Below the pieces are notes generated by a model that saw nothing but the letters and a program-made list of their open reading frames with translations, was not told the DNA's origin and made no database searches. DNA of 64,000 nt. It comes from Siphonodentalium dalli. Taxonomy: Eukaryota; Mollusca; Scaphopoda; Gadilida; Siphonodentaliidae. Where the stretch lies: the NCBI GenBank assembly GCA_032622095.1, contig CP136069.1:35998194-36062193 (forward strand). Reading direction: 5' to 3'. The position numbers and the translations under genes were made by a program. Shown here piece after piece: positions 13,600 through 27,740 of the stretch (position 1 is its first letter; each line of letters starts with the position of its first letter).

Positions 13600-16500
13600 A
13601 GGCATGTTTCGCGATAGGACGGCACATTCGGTCGCAGGCCGAACCTCACGGTTTGGCTAATGAGCAGGGGTTGGGAGTTGGATAATTGGGGTGGGGCAGG
13701 CTGTTTGAGGCCTCATAAAATGCCCAGTATTTTTGAAAGCGACTGTACTTTGCATCTGCACGGGAAAAATCCCTTTAACGTTTGGACACTTTTATCGTAT
13801 CAATGTGCAAGCAGGCATGTTTCGCGATAGGACGACACATTCGGTCGCAGGCCGGACCTCACTGTTTGGCTAATGAGCAGGGGTTGGGAGTTGGATAATT
13901 GGGGTGGGGCAGGCTGTTTGAGGCCCCATAAAATGCCCAGTATTTTTGAAAGCGACGGTACATTGCATCTGCACGGGCAAAATCCCTTTAACGTTTTGGA
14001 CACTTTTATCATATCAATGTGCAAGCAGGCATGTTTCGCGATAGGATGGCAGATTCGGTCGCAGGCCGGACCTCACGGTTTGGCTAATGAGCAGGGGTTG
14101 GGAGTTGGATAATTGGGGTGGGGCAGGCTGTTTGAGGCCTCATAAAATGCCCAGTATTTTTGAAAGCGACTGTACTTTGCATCTGCACGGGCAAAATCCC
14201 TTTAACGTTTTGGACACTTTTATCGTATCAATGTGCAAGCAGGCATGTTTCGCGATAGGACGGCACATTCGGTCGCAGGCCGAACCTCACGGTTTGGCTA
14301 ATGAGCAGGGGTTGGGAGTTGGATAATTGGGGTGGCGCAGGCTGTTTGAGGCCTCATAAAATGCCCAGTATTTTTGAAAGCGACTGTACTTTGCATCTGC
14401 ACGGGAAAAATCCCTTTAACGTTTTGGACACTTTTATCGTATCAATGTGCAAGCAGGCATGTTTCGCGATAGGACGGCACATTCGGTCGCAGGCCGGACC
14501 TCACTGTTTGGCTAATGAGCAGGGGTTGGGAGTCGGATAATTGCGGTGGGGCAGGCTGTTTGAGGCCCCATAAAATGCCCAGTATTTTTGAAAGCGACTG
14601 TACTTTGCATCTGCACGGGCAAAATCCCTTTAACGTTTTGGACACTTTTATCGTATCAATGTGCAAGCAGGCATGTTTCGCGATAGGACGGCACATTCGG
14701 TCGCAGGCCAGACCTCACGGTTTGGCTAATGAGCAGGGGTTGGAAGTTGGATAATTGGGGTGGGGCAGGCTGTTTGAGGCCCCATAAAATGCCCAGTATT
14801 TTTGTAAGCGACTGTACATTGCATCTGCACGGGCAAAAGCCCTTTAACGTTTTGGACACTGTTATCGTATCAATGTGCAAGCAGGCATGTTTCGCGATAG
14901 GACGGCACATTCGGTCGCAGGCCGAACCTCACGGTTTGGCTAATGAGCAGGGGTTGGGAGTTGGATAATTGGGGTGGCGCAGGCTGTTTGAGGCCTCATA
15001 AAATGCCCAGTATTTTAGAAAGCGACTGTACTTTGCATCTGCACGGGAAAAATCCCTTTAACGTTTTGGACACTTTTATCGTATCAATGTGCAAGCAGGC
15101 ATGTTTCGCGATAGGACGGCACATTCGGTCGCAGGCCGGACCTCACTGTTTGGCTAATGACCAGGGGTTGGGAGTCGGATAATTGGGGTGGGGCAGGCTG
15201 TTTGAGGCCCCATACAATGCCCAGTATTTTTGAAAGCGACTGTACTTTGCATCTGCACGGGCAAAATCCCTTTAACGTTTTGGACACTTTTATCGTATCA
15301 ATGTGAAAGCAGGCATGTTTCGCGATAGGTCGGCACATTCGGTCGCAGGCCAGACCTCACGGTTTGGCTAAAGAGCAGGGGTTGGAAGTTGGATAATTGG
15401 GGTGGGGCAGGCTGTTTGAGGCCCCATAAAATGCCCAGTATTTTTGAAAGCGACTGTACATTGCATCTGCACGGGCAAAAGCCCTTTAACGTTTTGGACA
15501 CTTTTATCGTATCAATGTGCAAGCAGGCATGTTTCGCGATAGGATGGCACATTCGGTCGCAGGCCGGACCTCACGGTTTGGCTAATGAGCAGGGGTTGGG
15601 AGTTGGATAATTGGGGTGGGGCAGGCTGTTTGAGGCCCCATAAAATGCCCAGTATTTTTGAAAGCGACTGTACTTTGCATCTGCACGGGCAAAATCCCTT
15701 TAACGTTTTGGACACTTTTATCGTATCAATGTGCAAGCAGGCATGTTACGCGATAGGACGGCACATTCGGTCGCAGGCCGGAACTCACGGTTTGGCTAAT
15801 GAGCAGGGGTTGGGAGTTGGATAATTGGGGTGGGGCAGGCTGTTTGAGGCCCCATAAAATGCCCAGTATTTTTGAAAGCGACTGTACTTTGCATCTGCAC
15901 GGGAAAAATCCCTTTAACGTTTTGGACACTTTTATCATATCAATGTGCAAGCAGGCATGTTTCGCGATAGGACGGCACATTCGGTCGCAGGCCGAACCTC
16001 ACGGTTTGGCTAATGAGCAGGGGTTGGGAGTTGGATAATTGGGGTGGGGCAGGCTGTTTGAGGCCTCATAAAATGCCCAGTATTTTTGAAAGCGACTGTA
16101 CTTTGCATCTGCACGGGAAAAATCCCTTTAACGTTTGGACACTTTTATCGTATCAATGTGCAAGCAGGCATGTTTCGCGATAGGACGACACATTCGGTCG
16201 CAGGCCGGACCTCACTGTTTGGCTAATGAGCAGGGGTTGGGAGTTGGATAATTGGGGTGGGGCAGGCTGTTTGAGGCCCCATAAAATGCCCAGTATTTTT
16301 GAAAGCGACGGTACATTGCATCTGCACGGGCAAAATCCCTTTAACGTTTTGGACACTTTTATCATATCAATGTGCAAGCAGGCATGTTTCGCGATAGGAT
16401 GGCAGATTCGGTCGCAGGCCGGACCTCACGGTTTGGCTACTGAGCAGGGGTTGGGAGTTGGATAATTGGGGTGGGGCAGGCTGTTTGAGGCCTCATAAAA

Positions 16501-19480
16501 TGCCCAGTATTTTTGAAAGCGACTGTACTTTGCATCTGCACGGGCAAAATCCCTTTAACGTTTTGGACACTTTTATCGTATCAATGTGCAAGCAGGCATG
16601 TTTCGCGATAGGACGGCACATTCGGTCGCAGGCCGAACCTCACGGTTTGGCTAATGAGCAGGGGTTGGGAGTTGGATAATTGGGGTGGCGCAGGCTGTTT
16701 GAGGCCTCATAAAATGCCCAGTATTTTTGAAAGCGACTGTACTTTGCATCTGCACGGGAAAAATCCCTTTAACGTTTTGGACACTTTTATCGTATCAATG
16801 TGCAAGCAGGCATGTTTCGCGATAGGACGGCACATTCGGTCGCAGGCCGGACCTCACTGTTTGGCTAATGAGCAGGGGTTGGGAGTCGGATAATTGCGGT
16901 GGGGCAGGCTGTTTGAGGCCCCATAAAATGCCCAGTATTTTTGAAAGCGACTGTACTTTGCATCTGCACGGGCAAAATCCCTTTAACGTTTTGGACACTT
17001 TTATCGTATCAATGTGCAAGCAGGCATGTTTCGCGATAGGACGGCACATTCGGTCGCAGGCCAGACCTCACGGTTTGGCTAATGAGCAGGGGTTGGAAGT
17101 TGGATAATTGGGGTGGGGCAGGCTGTTTGAGGCCCCATAAAATGCCCAGTATTTTTGTAAGCGACTGTACATTGCATCTGCACGGGCAAAAGCCCTTTAA
17201 CGTTTTGGACACTGTTATCGTATCAATGTGCAAGCAGGCATGTTTCGCGATAGGACGGCACATTCGGTCGCAGGCCGAACCTCACGGTTTGGCTAATGAG
17301 CAGGGGTTGGGAGTTGGATAATTGGGGTGGCGCAGGCTGTTTGAGGCCTCATAAAATGCCCAGTATTTTAGAAAGCGACTGTACTTTGCATCTGCACGGG
17401 AAAAATCCCTTTAACGTTTTGGACACTTTTATCGTATCAATGTGCAAGCAGGCATGTTTCGCGATAGGACGGCACATTCGGTCGCAGGCCGGACCTCACT
17501 GTTTGGCTAATGACCAGGGGTTGGGAGTCGGATAATTGGGGTGGGGCAGGCTGTTTGAGGCCTCATACAATGCCCAGTATTTTTGAAAGCGACTGTACTT
17601 TGCATCTGCACGGGCAAAATCCCTTTAACGTTTTGGACACTTTTATCGTATCAATGTGAAAGCAGGCATGTTTCGCGATAGGACGGCACATTCGGTCGCA
17701 GGCCAGACCTCACGGTTTGGCTAAAGAGCAGGGGTTGGAAGTTGGATAATTGGGGTGGGGCAGGCTGTTTGAGGCCCCATAAAATGCCCAGTATTTTTGA
17801 AAGCGACTGTACATTGCATCTGCACGGGCAAAAGCCCTTTAACGTTTTGGACACTTTTATCGTATCAATGTGCAAGCAGGCATGTTTCGCGATAGGATGG
17901 CACATTCGGTCGCAGGCCGGACCTCACGGTTTGGCTAATGAGCAGGGGTTGGGAGTTGGATAATTGGGGTGGGGCAGGCTGTTTGAGGCCCCATAAAATG
18001 CCCAGTATTTTTGAAAGCGACTGTACTTTGCATCTGCACGGGCAAAATCCCTTTAACGTTTTGGACACTTTTATCGTATCAATGTGCAAGCAGGCATGTT
18101 ACGCGATAGGACGGCACATTCGGTCGCAGGCCGGAACTCACGGTTTGGCTAATGAGCAGGGGTTGGGAGTTGGATAATTGGGGTGGGGCAGGCTGTTTGA
18201 GGCCCCATAAAATGCCCAGTATTTTTGAAAGCGACTGTACTTTGCATCTGCACGGGAAAAATCCCTTTAACGTTTTGGACACTTTTATCATATCAATGTG
18301 CAAGCAGGCATGTTTCGCGATAGGACGGCACATTCGGTCGCAGGCCGAACCTCACGGTTTGGCTAATGAGCAGGGGTTGGGAGTTGGATAATTGGGGTGG
18401 GGCAGGCTGTTTGAGGCCTCATAAAATGCCCAGTATTTTTGAAAGCGACTGTACTTTGCATCTGCACGGGAAAAATCCCTTTAACGTTTGGACACTTTTA
18501 TCGTATCAATGTGCAAGCAGGCATGTTTCGCGATAGGACGACACATTCGGTCGCAGGCCGGACCTCACTGTTTGGCTAATGAGCAGGGGTTGGGAGTTGG
18601 ATAATTGGGGTGGGGCAGGCTGTTTGAGGCCCCATAAAATGCCCAGTATTTTTGAAAGCGACGGTACATTGCATCTGCACGGGCAAAATCCCTTTAACGT
18701 TTTGGACACTTTTATCATATCAATGTGCAAGCAGGCATGTTTCGCGATAGGATGGCAGATTCGGTCGCAGGCCGGACCTCACGGTTTGGCTACTGAGCAG
18801 GGGTTGGGAGTTGGATAATTGGGGTGGGGCAGGCTGTTTGAGGCCTCATAAAATGCCCAGTATTTTTGAAAGCGACTGTACTTTGCATCTGCACGGGCAA
18901 AATCCCTTTAACGTTTTGGACACTTTTATCGTATCAATGTGCAAGCAGGCATGTTTCGCGATAGGACGGCACATTCGGTCGCAGGCCGAACCTCACGGTT
19001 TGGCTAATGAGCAGGGGTTGGGAGTTGGATAATTGGGGTGGCCCAGGCTGTTTGAGGCCTCATAAAATGCCCAGTATTTTTGAAAGCGACTGTACTTTGC
19101 ATCTGCACGGGAAAAATCCCTTTAACGTTTTGGACACTTTTATCGTATCAATGTGCAAGCAGGCATGTTTCGCGATAGGACGGCACATTCGGTCGCAGGC
19201 CGGACCTCACTGTTTGGCTAATGAGCAGGGGTTGGGAGTCGGATAATTGCGGTGGGGCAGGCTGTTTGAGGCCCCATAAAATGCCCAGTATTTTTGAAAG
19301 CGACTGTACTTTGCATCTGCACGGGCAAATCCCTTTAACGTTTTGGACACTTTTATCGTATCAATGTGCAAGCAGGCATGTTTCGCGATAGGACGGCACA
19401 TTCGGTCGCAGGCCAGACCTCACGGTTTGGCTAATGAGCAGGGGTTGGAAGTTGGATAATTGGGGTGGGGCAGGCTGTTT
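13600..19480 (+). repeat. 11-monomer HOR, about 2.5 tandem copies (2353-bp period)
   Basis: Rare variants recur at 2353-bp steps. GAGTCGGATAATTGCGG is found near 14531, 16884 and 19237; GCGACGGTACATTGC near 13953, 16306 and 18659; and GGATGGCAGATTCGG near 14044, 16397 and 18750. The period is 11 x 214 minus one base, the missing base being in a monomer with AACGTTTGGACAC. Copies 1 and 2 are nearly identical. The third stops matching around 19.4 kb. Related monomers return near 21.3-22.5 kb at about 3.2 kb further, suggesting a second round of exchange. Confidence 0.85.
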
Positions 19481-22400
19481 GAGGCCCCATAAAATGCCCA
19501 GTATTTTTGAAAGCGACTGTACATTGCATCTGCACGGGCAAAAGCCCTTTAACGTTTTGGACACTTTTATCGTATCAATGTGCAAGCAGGCATGTTTCGC
19601 GATAGGATGACACATTCGGTCGCAGGCCGGACCTCACGGTTTGGCTAATGAGCAGGGGTTGGGAGTTGGATAATTGGGGTGGGGCAGGCTGTTTGAGGCC
19701 CCATAAAATGCCCAGTATTTTTTAAAGCGACTGTACTTTGCATCTGCACGGGCAAAATCCCTTTAACGTTTTGGACACTTTTATCGTATCAATGTGCAAG
19801 CAGGCATGTTTCGCGATAGGACGGCACATTCGGTCGCAGGCCGGAACTCACGGTTTGGCTAATGAGCAGGGGTTGTGAGTTGGATAATTGGGGTGGGGCA
19901 GGCTGTTTGAGGCCCCATAAAATGCCCAGTATTTTTGAAAGCGACTGTACATTGCATCTGCACGGGAAAAATCCCTTTAACGTTTTGGACACTTTTATCA
20001 TATCAATGTGCAAAAAGGCATGTTTCGCGATAGGACGGCACATTCGGTCGCAGGCCGAACCTCACGGTTTGGCTAATGAGCAGGGGTTGGGAGTTGGATA
20101 ATTGGGGTGGGGCAGGCTGTTTGAGGCCTCATAAAATGCCCAGTATTTTTGAAAGCGACTGTACTTTGCATCTGCACGGGAAAAATCCCTTTAACGTTTG
20201 GACACTTTTATCGTATCAATGTGCAAGCAGGCATGTTTCGCGATAGGACGGCACATTCGGTCGCAGGCCGGACCTCACTGTTTGGCTAATGAGCAGGGGT
20301 TGGGAGTTGGATAATTGGGGTGGGGCAGGCTGTTTGAGGCCCCATAAAATGCCCAGTATTTTTGAAAGCGACTGTACATTGCATCTGCACGGGCAAAATC
20401 CCTTTAACGTTTTGGACACTTTTATCGTATCAATGTGCAAGCAGGCATGTTTCGCGATAGGATGGCAGATTCGGTCGCAGGCCGGACCTCACGGTTTGGC
20501 TAATGAGCAGGGGTTGGGAGTTGGATAATTGGGGTGGGGCAGGCTGTTTGAGGCCCCATAAAATGCCCAGTATTTTTGAAAGCGACTGTACTTTGCATCT
20601 GCACGAGCAAAATCCCTTTAACGTTTTGGACACTTTTATCGTATCAATGTGCAAGCAGGCATGTTTCGCGATAGGACGGCACATTCGGTCGCAGGCCGGA
20701 CATCACGGTTTGGCTAATGAGCAGGGGTTGGGAGTTGGATAATTGGGGTGGGGCAGGCTGTTTGAGGCCCCATAACATGCCCAGTATTTTTGAAAGCGAC
20801 TGTACTTTGCATCTGCACGGGAAAAATCCCTTTAACGTTTTGGACACTTTTATCATATCAATGTGCAAGCAGGCATGTTTCGCGATAGGACGGCACATTC
20901 GGTCGCAGGCCGAACCTCACGGTTTGGCTAATGAGCAGGGGTTGGGAGTTGGATAATTGGGGTGGGGCAGGCTGTTTGAGGCCTCATAAAATGCCCAGTA
21001 TTTTTGAAAGCGACTGTACTTTGCATCTGCACGGGCAAAATCCTTTTAACTTTTTGGACACTTTTATCGTATCAATGTGCAAGCAGGCATGTTTCGCGAT
21101 AGGACGGCACATTCGGTCGCAGGCCGGACCTCACTGTTTGGCTAATGAGCAGGGGTTGGGAGTTGGATAATTGGGGTGGGGCAGGCTGTTTGAGGCCCCA
21201 TAAAATGCCCAGTATTTTTGAAAGCGACTGTACTTTGCATCTGCACGGGCAAAATCCCTTTAACGTTTTGGACACTTTTATCGTATCAATGTGCAAGCAT
21301 GCATGTTACGCGATAGGACGGCACATTCGGTCGCAGGCCGGAACTCACGGTTTGGCTAATGAGCAGGGGTTGGGAGTTGGATAATTGGGGTGGGGCAGGC
21401 TGTTTGAGGCCCCATAAAATGCCCAGTATTTTTGAAAGCGACTGTACTTTGCATCTGCACGGGAAAAATCCCTTTAACGTTTTGGACACTTTTATCATAT
21501 CAATGTGCAAGCAGGCATGTTTCGCGATAGGACGGCACATTCGGTCGCAGGCCGAACCTCACGGTTTGGCTAATGAGCAGGGGTTGGGAGTTGGATAATT
21601 GGGGTGGGGCAGGCTGTTTGAGGCCTCATAAAATGCCCAGTATTTTTGAAAGCGACTGTACTTTGCATCTGCACGGGAAAAATCCCTTTAACGTTTGGAC
21701 ACTTTTATCGTATCAATGTGCAAGCAGGCATGTTTCGCGATAGGACGACACATTCGGTCGCAGGCCGGACCTCACTGTTTGGCTAATGAGCAGGGGTTGG
21801 GAGTTGGATAATTGGGGTGGGGCAGGCTGTTTGAGGCCCCATAAAATGCCCAGTATTTTTGAAAGCGACGGTACATTGCATCTGCACGGGCAAAATCCCT
21901 TTAACGTTTTGGACACTTTTATCATATCAATGTGCAAGCAGGCATGTTTCGCGATAGGATGGCAGATTCGGTCGCAGGCCGGACCTCACGGTTTGGCTAA
22001 TGAGCAGGGGTTGGGAGTTGGATAATTGGGGTGGGGCAGGCTGTTTGAGGCCTCATAAAATGCCCAGTATTTTTGAAAGCGACTGTACTTTGCATCTGCA
22101 CGGGCAAAATCCCTTTAACGTTTTGGACACTTTTATCGTATCAATGTGCAAGCAGGCATGTTTCGCGATAGGACGGCACATTCGGTCGCAGGCGGAACCT
22201 CACGGTTTGGCTAATGATCAGGGGTTGGGAGTTGGATAATTGGGGTGGCGCAGGCTGTTTGAGGCCTCATAAAATGCCCAGTATTTTTGAAAGCGACTGT
22301 ACTTTGCATCTGCACGGGAAAAATCCCTTTAACATTTTGGACACTTTTATCGTATCAATGTGCAAGCAGGCATGTTTCGCGATAGGACGGCACATTCGGT

Positions 22401-24299
22401 CGCAGGCCGGACCTCACTGTTTGGCTAATGAGCAGGGGTTGGGAGTCGGATAATTGCGGTGGGGCAGGCTGTTTGAGGCCCCTTAAAATGCCCAGTATTT
22501 TTGAAAGCGATTGTACTTTGCATCTGCACGGGCAAATCCCTTTAACGTTTTGGACACTTTTATCGTATCAATGTGCAAGCAGGCATGTTTCGCGATAGGA
22601 CGGCACATTCGGTCGCAGGCCAGACCTCACGGTTTGGCTAATGAGCAGGGGTTGGAAGTTGGATAATTGGGGTGGGGCAGGCTGTTTGAGGCCCCATAAA
22701 ATGCCCAGTATTTTTGAAAGCGACTGTACATTGCATCTGCACGGGCAAAAGCCCTTTAACGTTTTGGACACTTTTATCGTATCAATGTGCAAGCAGGCAT
22801 GTTTCGCGATAGGATGGCACATTCGGTCGCAGGCCGGACCTCACGGTTTGGCTAATGAGCAGGGGTTGGAGGTTGGATAATTGGGGTGGGGCAGGCTGTT
22901 TGAGGCCCCATAAAATGCCCAGTATTTTTGAAAGCGACTGTACTTTGCATCTGCACGGGCAAAATCCCTTTAACGTTTTGGACACTTTTATCGTATCAAT
23001 GTGCAAGCAGGCATGTTTCGCGATAGGACGGCACATTCGGTCGCAGGCCGGAACTCACGGTTTGGCTAATGAGCAGGGGTTGGGAGTTGGATAATTGGGG
23101 TGGGGCAGGCTGTTAGAGGCCCCATAAAATGCCCAGTATTTTTGAAAGCGACTGTACTTTGCATCTGCACGGGCAAAATCCCTTTAACGTTTTGGACACT
23201 TTTATCATATCAATGTGCAAAAAGGCATGTTACGCGATAGGACGGCACATTCGGTCGCAGGCCGGAACTCACGGTTTGGCTAATGAGCAGGGGTTGGGAG
23301 TTGGATAATTGGGGTGGGGCAGGCTGTTTGAGGCCTCATAAAATGCCCAGTATTTTTGAAAGCGACTGTACTTTGCATCTGCACGGGAAAAATCCCTTTA
23401 ACGTTTTGGACACTTTTATCATATCAATGTGCAAGCAGGCATGTTTCGCGATAGGACGGCACATTCGGTCGCAGGCCGGACCTCACGGTTTGGCTAATGA
23501 GCAGGGGTTGGGAGTTGGATAATTGGGGTGGGGCAGGCTGTTTGAGGCCTCATAAAATGCCCAGTATTTTTGAAAGCGACTGTACTTTGCATCTGCACGG
23601 GAAAAATCCCTTTAACGTTTGGACACTTTTATCGTATCAATGTGCAAGCAGGCATGTTTCGCGATAGGATGGCAGATTCGGTCGCAGGCCGGACCTCACT
23701 GTTTGGCTAATGAGCAGGGGTTGGGAGTTGGATAATTGGGATGGGGCAGGCTGTTTGAGGCCCCATAAAATGCCCAGTATTTTTGAAAGCGACGGTACAT
23801 TGCATCTGCACGGGCAAAATCCCTTTAACGTTTTGGACACTTTTATCATATCAATGTGCAAGCAGGCATGTTTCGCGATAGGATGGCAGATTCGGTCGCA
23901 GGCCGGACCTCACGGTTTGGCTAATGAGCAGGGGTTGGGAGTTGGATAATTGGGGTGGGGCAGGCTGTTTGAGGCCTCATAAAATGCCCAGTATTTTTGA
24001 AAGCGACTGTACTTTGCATCTGCACAGGCAAAATCCCTTTAACGTTTTGGACACTTTTATCGTATCAATGTGCAAGCAGGCATGTTTCGCGATAGGACGG
24101 CACATTCTGTCGCAGGCCGGACCTCACTGTTTGGCTAATGAGCAGGGGTTGCGAGTTGGATAATTGGGGTGGGGCAGGCTGTTTGAGGCCCCATAAAATG
24201 CCCAGTATTTTTGAAAGCGACTGTACATTGCATCTGCACGGGCAAAATCCCTTTAACGTTTTGGACACTTTTATCGTATCAATGTGCAAGCAGGCATGT

Positions 24300-27200
24300 T
24301 TCGCGATAGGATGGCACATTCGGTCGCAGGCCGGACCTCACGGTTTGGCTAATGAGCAGGTGTTGGGAGTTGGATAATTGGGGTGGGGCAGGCTGTTTGA
24401 GGCCCCATAAAATGCACAGTATTTTTGAAAGCGACTGTACTTTGCATCTGCACGGGAAAAATCCCTTTAACGTTTTGGACACTTTTATCATATCAATGTG
24501 CAAGCAGGTATGTTTCGCGATAGGACGGCACATTCGGTCGCAGGCCGGACCTCACGGTTTGGCTAATGAGCAGGGGTTGGGAGTTGGATAATTGGGGTGG
24601 GGCTGGCTGTTTGAGGCCTCATAAAATGCCCAGTATTTTTGAAAGCGACTGTACTTTGCATCTGCACGGGCAAAATCCCTTTAACGTTTTGGACACTTTT
24701 ATCGTATCAATGTGCAAGCAGGCATGTTTCGCGATAGGACGGCACATTCGGTCGCAGGCCGAACCTCACGGTTTGGCTAATGAGCAGGGGTTGGGAGTTG
24801 GATAATTGGGGTGGCGCAGGCTGTTTGAGGCCTCATAAAATGCCCAGTATTTTTGAAAGCGACTGTACTTTGCATCTGCACGGGAAAAATCCCTTTAACG
24901 TTTTGGACACTTTTATCGTATCAATGTGCAAGCAGGCATGTTTCGCGATAGGACGGCACATTCGGTCGCAGGCCGGACCTCACGGTTTGGCTAATGAGCA
25001 GGGGTTGGGAGTTGGATAATTGGGGTGGGGCAGGCTGTTTGAGGCCCCATAAAATGCCCAGTATTTTTGAAAGCGACTGTACTTTGCATCTGCACGGGAA
25101 AAATCCCTTTAACGTTTTGGACACTTTTATCATATCAATGTGCAAGCAGGTATGTTTCGCGATAGGACGGCACATTCGGTCGCAGGCCGAACCTCACGGT
25201 TTGGCTAATGAGCAGGGGTTGGGAGTTGGATAATTGGGGTGGGGCAGGCTGTTTGAGGCCTCATAAAATGCCCAGTATTTTTGAAAGCGACTGTACTTTG
25301 CATCTGCACGGGCAAAATCCCTTTAACGTTTTGGACACTTTTATCGTATCAATGTGCAAGCAGGCATGTTTCGCGATAGGACGGCACATTCGGTCGCAGG
25401 CCGAACCTCACGGTTTGGCTAATGAGCAGGGGTTGGGAGTTGGATAATTGGGGTGGCGCAGGCTGTTTGAGGCCTCATAAAATGCCCAGTATTTTTGAAA
25501 GCGACTGTACTTTGCATCTGCACGGGAAAAATCCCTTTAACGTTTTGGACACTTTTATCGTATCAATGTGCAAGCAGGCATGTTTCGCGATAGGACGGCA
25601 CATTCGGTCGCAGGCCGGACCTCACTGTTTGGCTAATGAGCAGGGGTTGGGAGTCGGATAATTGGGGTGGGGCAGGCTGTTTGAGGCCCCATAAAATGCC
25701 CAGTATTTTTGAAAGCGACTGTACTTTGCATCTGCACGGGCAAAATCCCTTTAACGTTTTGGACACTTTTATCGTATCAATGTGAAAGCAGGCATGTTTC
25801 GCGATAGGACGGCACATTCGGTCGCAGGCCAGACCTCACGGTTTGGCTAAAGAGCAGGGGTTGGAAGTTGGATAATTGGGGTGGGGCAGGCTGTTTGAGG
25901 CCCCATAAAATGCCCAGTATTTTTGAAAGCGACTGTACATTGCATCTGCACGGGCAAAAGCCCTTTAACGTTTTGGACACTTTTATCGTATCAATGTGCA
26001 AGCAGTCATGTTTCGCGATAGGATGGCACATTCGGTCGCAGGCCGGACCTCACGGTTTGGCTAATGAGCAGGTGTTGGGAGTTGGATAATTGGGGTGGGG
26101 CAGGCTGTTTGAGGCCCCATAAAATGCACAGTATTTTTGAAAGCGACTGTACTTTGCATCTGCACGGGAAAAATCCCTTTAACGTTTTGGACACTTTTAT
26201 CATATCAATGTGCAAGCAGGTATGTTTCGCGATAGGACGGCACATTCGGTCGCAGGCCGGACCTCACGGTTTGGCTAATGAGCAGGGGTTGGGAGTTGGA
26301 TAATTGGGGTGGGGCAGGCTGTTTGAGGCCTCATAAAATGCCCAGTATTTTTGAAAGCGACTGTACTTTGCATCTGCACGGGCAAAATCCCTTTAACGTT
26401 TTGGACACTTTTATCGTATCAATGTGCAAGCAGGCATGTTTCGCGATAGGACGGCACATTCGGTCGCAGGCCGAACCTCACGGTTTGGCTAATGAGCAGG
26501 GGTTGGGAGTTGGATAATTGGGGTGGCGCAGGCTGTTTGAGGCCTCATAAAATGCCCAGTATTTTTGAAAGCGACTGTACTTTGCATCTGCACGGGAAAA
26601 ATCCCTTTAACGTTTTGGACACTTTTATCGTATCAATGTGCAAGCAGGCATGTTTCGCGATAGGACGGCACATTCGGTCGCAGGCCGGACCTCACGGTTT
26701 GGCTAATGAGCAGGGGTTGGGAGTTGGATAATTGGGGTGGGGCAGGCTGTTTGAGGCCCCATAAAATGCCCAGTATTTTTGAAAGCGACTGTACTTTGCA
26801 TCTGCACGGGAAAAATCCCTTTAACGTTTTGGACACTTTTATCATATCAATGTGCAAGCAGGTATGTTTCGCGATAGGACGGCACATTCGGTCGCAGGCC
26901 GAACCTCACGGTTTGGCTAATGAGCAGGGGTTGGGAGTTGGATAATTGGGGTGGGGCAGGCTGTTTGAGGCCTCATAAAATGCCCAGTATTTTTGAAAGC
27001 GACTGTACTTTGCATCTGCACGGGCAAAATCCCTTTAACGTTTTGGACACTTTTATCGTATCAATGTGCAAGCAGGCATGTTTCGCGATAGGACGGCACA
27101 TTCGGTCGCAGGCCGAACCTCACGGTTTGGCTAATGAGCAGGGGTTGGGAGTTGGATAATTGGGGTGGCGCAGGCTGTTTGAGGCCTCATAAAATGCCCA

Positions 27201-27740
27201 GTATTTTTGAAAGCGACTGTACTTTGCATCTGCACGGGAAAAATCCCTTTAACGTTTTGGACACTTTTATCGTATCAATGTGCAAGCAGGCATGTTTCGC
27301 GATAGGACGGCACATTCGGTCGCAGGCCGGACCTCACTGTTTGGCTAATGAGCAGGGGTTGGGAGTCGGATAATTGGGGTGGGGCAGGCTGTTTGAGGCC
27401 CCATAAAATGCCCAGTATTTTTGAAAGCGACTGTACTTTGCATCTGCACGGGCAAAATCCCTTTAACGTTTTGGACACTTTTATCGTATCAATGTGAAAG
27501 CAGGCATGTTTCGCGATAGGACGGCACATTCGGTCGCAGGCCAGACCTCACGGTTTGGCTAAAGAGCAGGGGTTGGAAGTTGGATAATTGGGGTGGGGCA
27601 GGCTGTTTGAGGCCCCATAAAATGCCCAGTATTTTTGAAAGCGACTGTACATTGCATCTGCACGGGCAAAAGCCCTTTAACGTTTTGGACACTTTTATCG
27701 TATCAATGTGCAAGCAGGCATGTTTCGCGATAGGATGGCA
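24300..27740 (+). repeat. 8-monomer HOR, two tandem copies (1712-bp period)
   Basis: Two nearly identical 1712-bp blocks (8 x 214) lie side by side. Shared private variants include GAGCAGGTGTTGGG at about 24355 and 26067, AATGCACAGTATTT at about 24411 and 26123, CAAGCAGGTATGTTTCG twice per block, and CAATGTGAAAGCAGG at about 25778 and 27490. Copy 1 ends near 26.0 kb and copy 2 near 27.74 kb. Confidence 0.85.

Noticed and set aside
24300-27740. Near-identical HOR copies as a sign of selection
   Set aside because: Recent duplication explains the identity, and an assembly duplication cannot be excluded from sequence alone.
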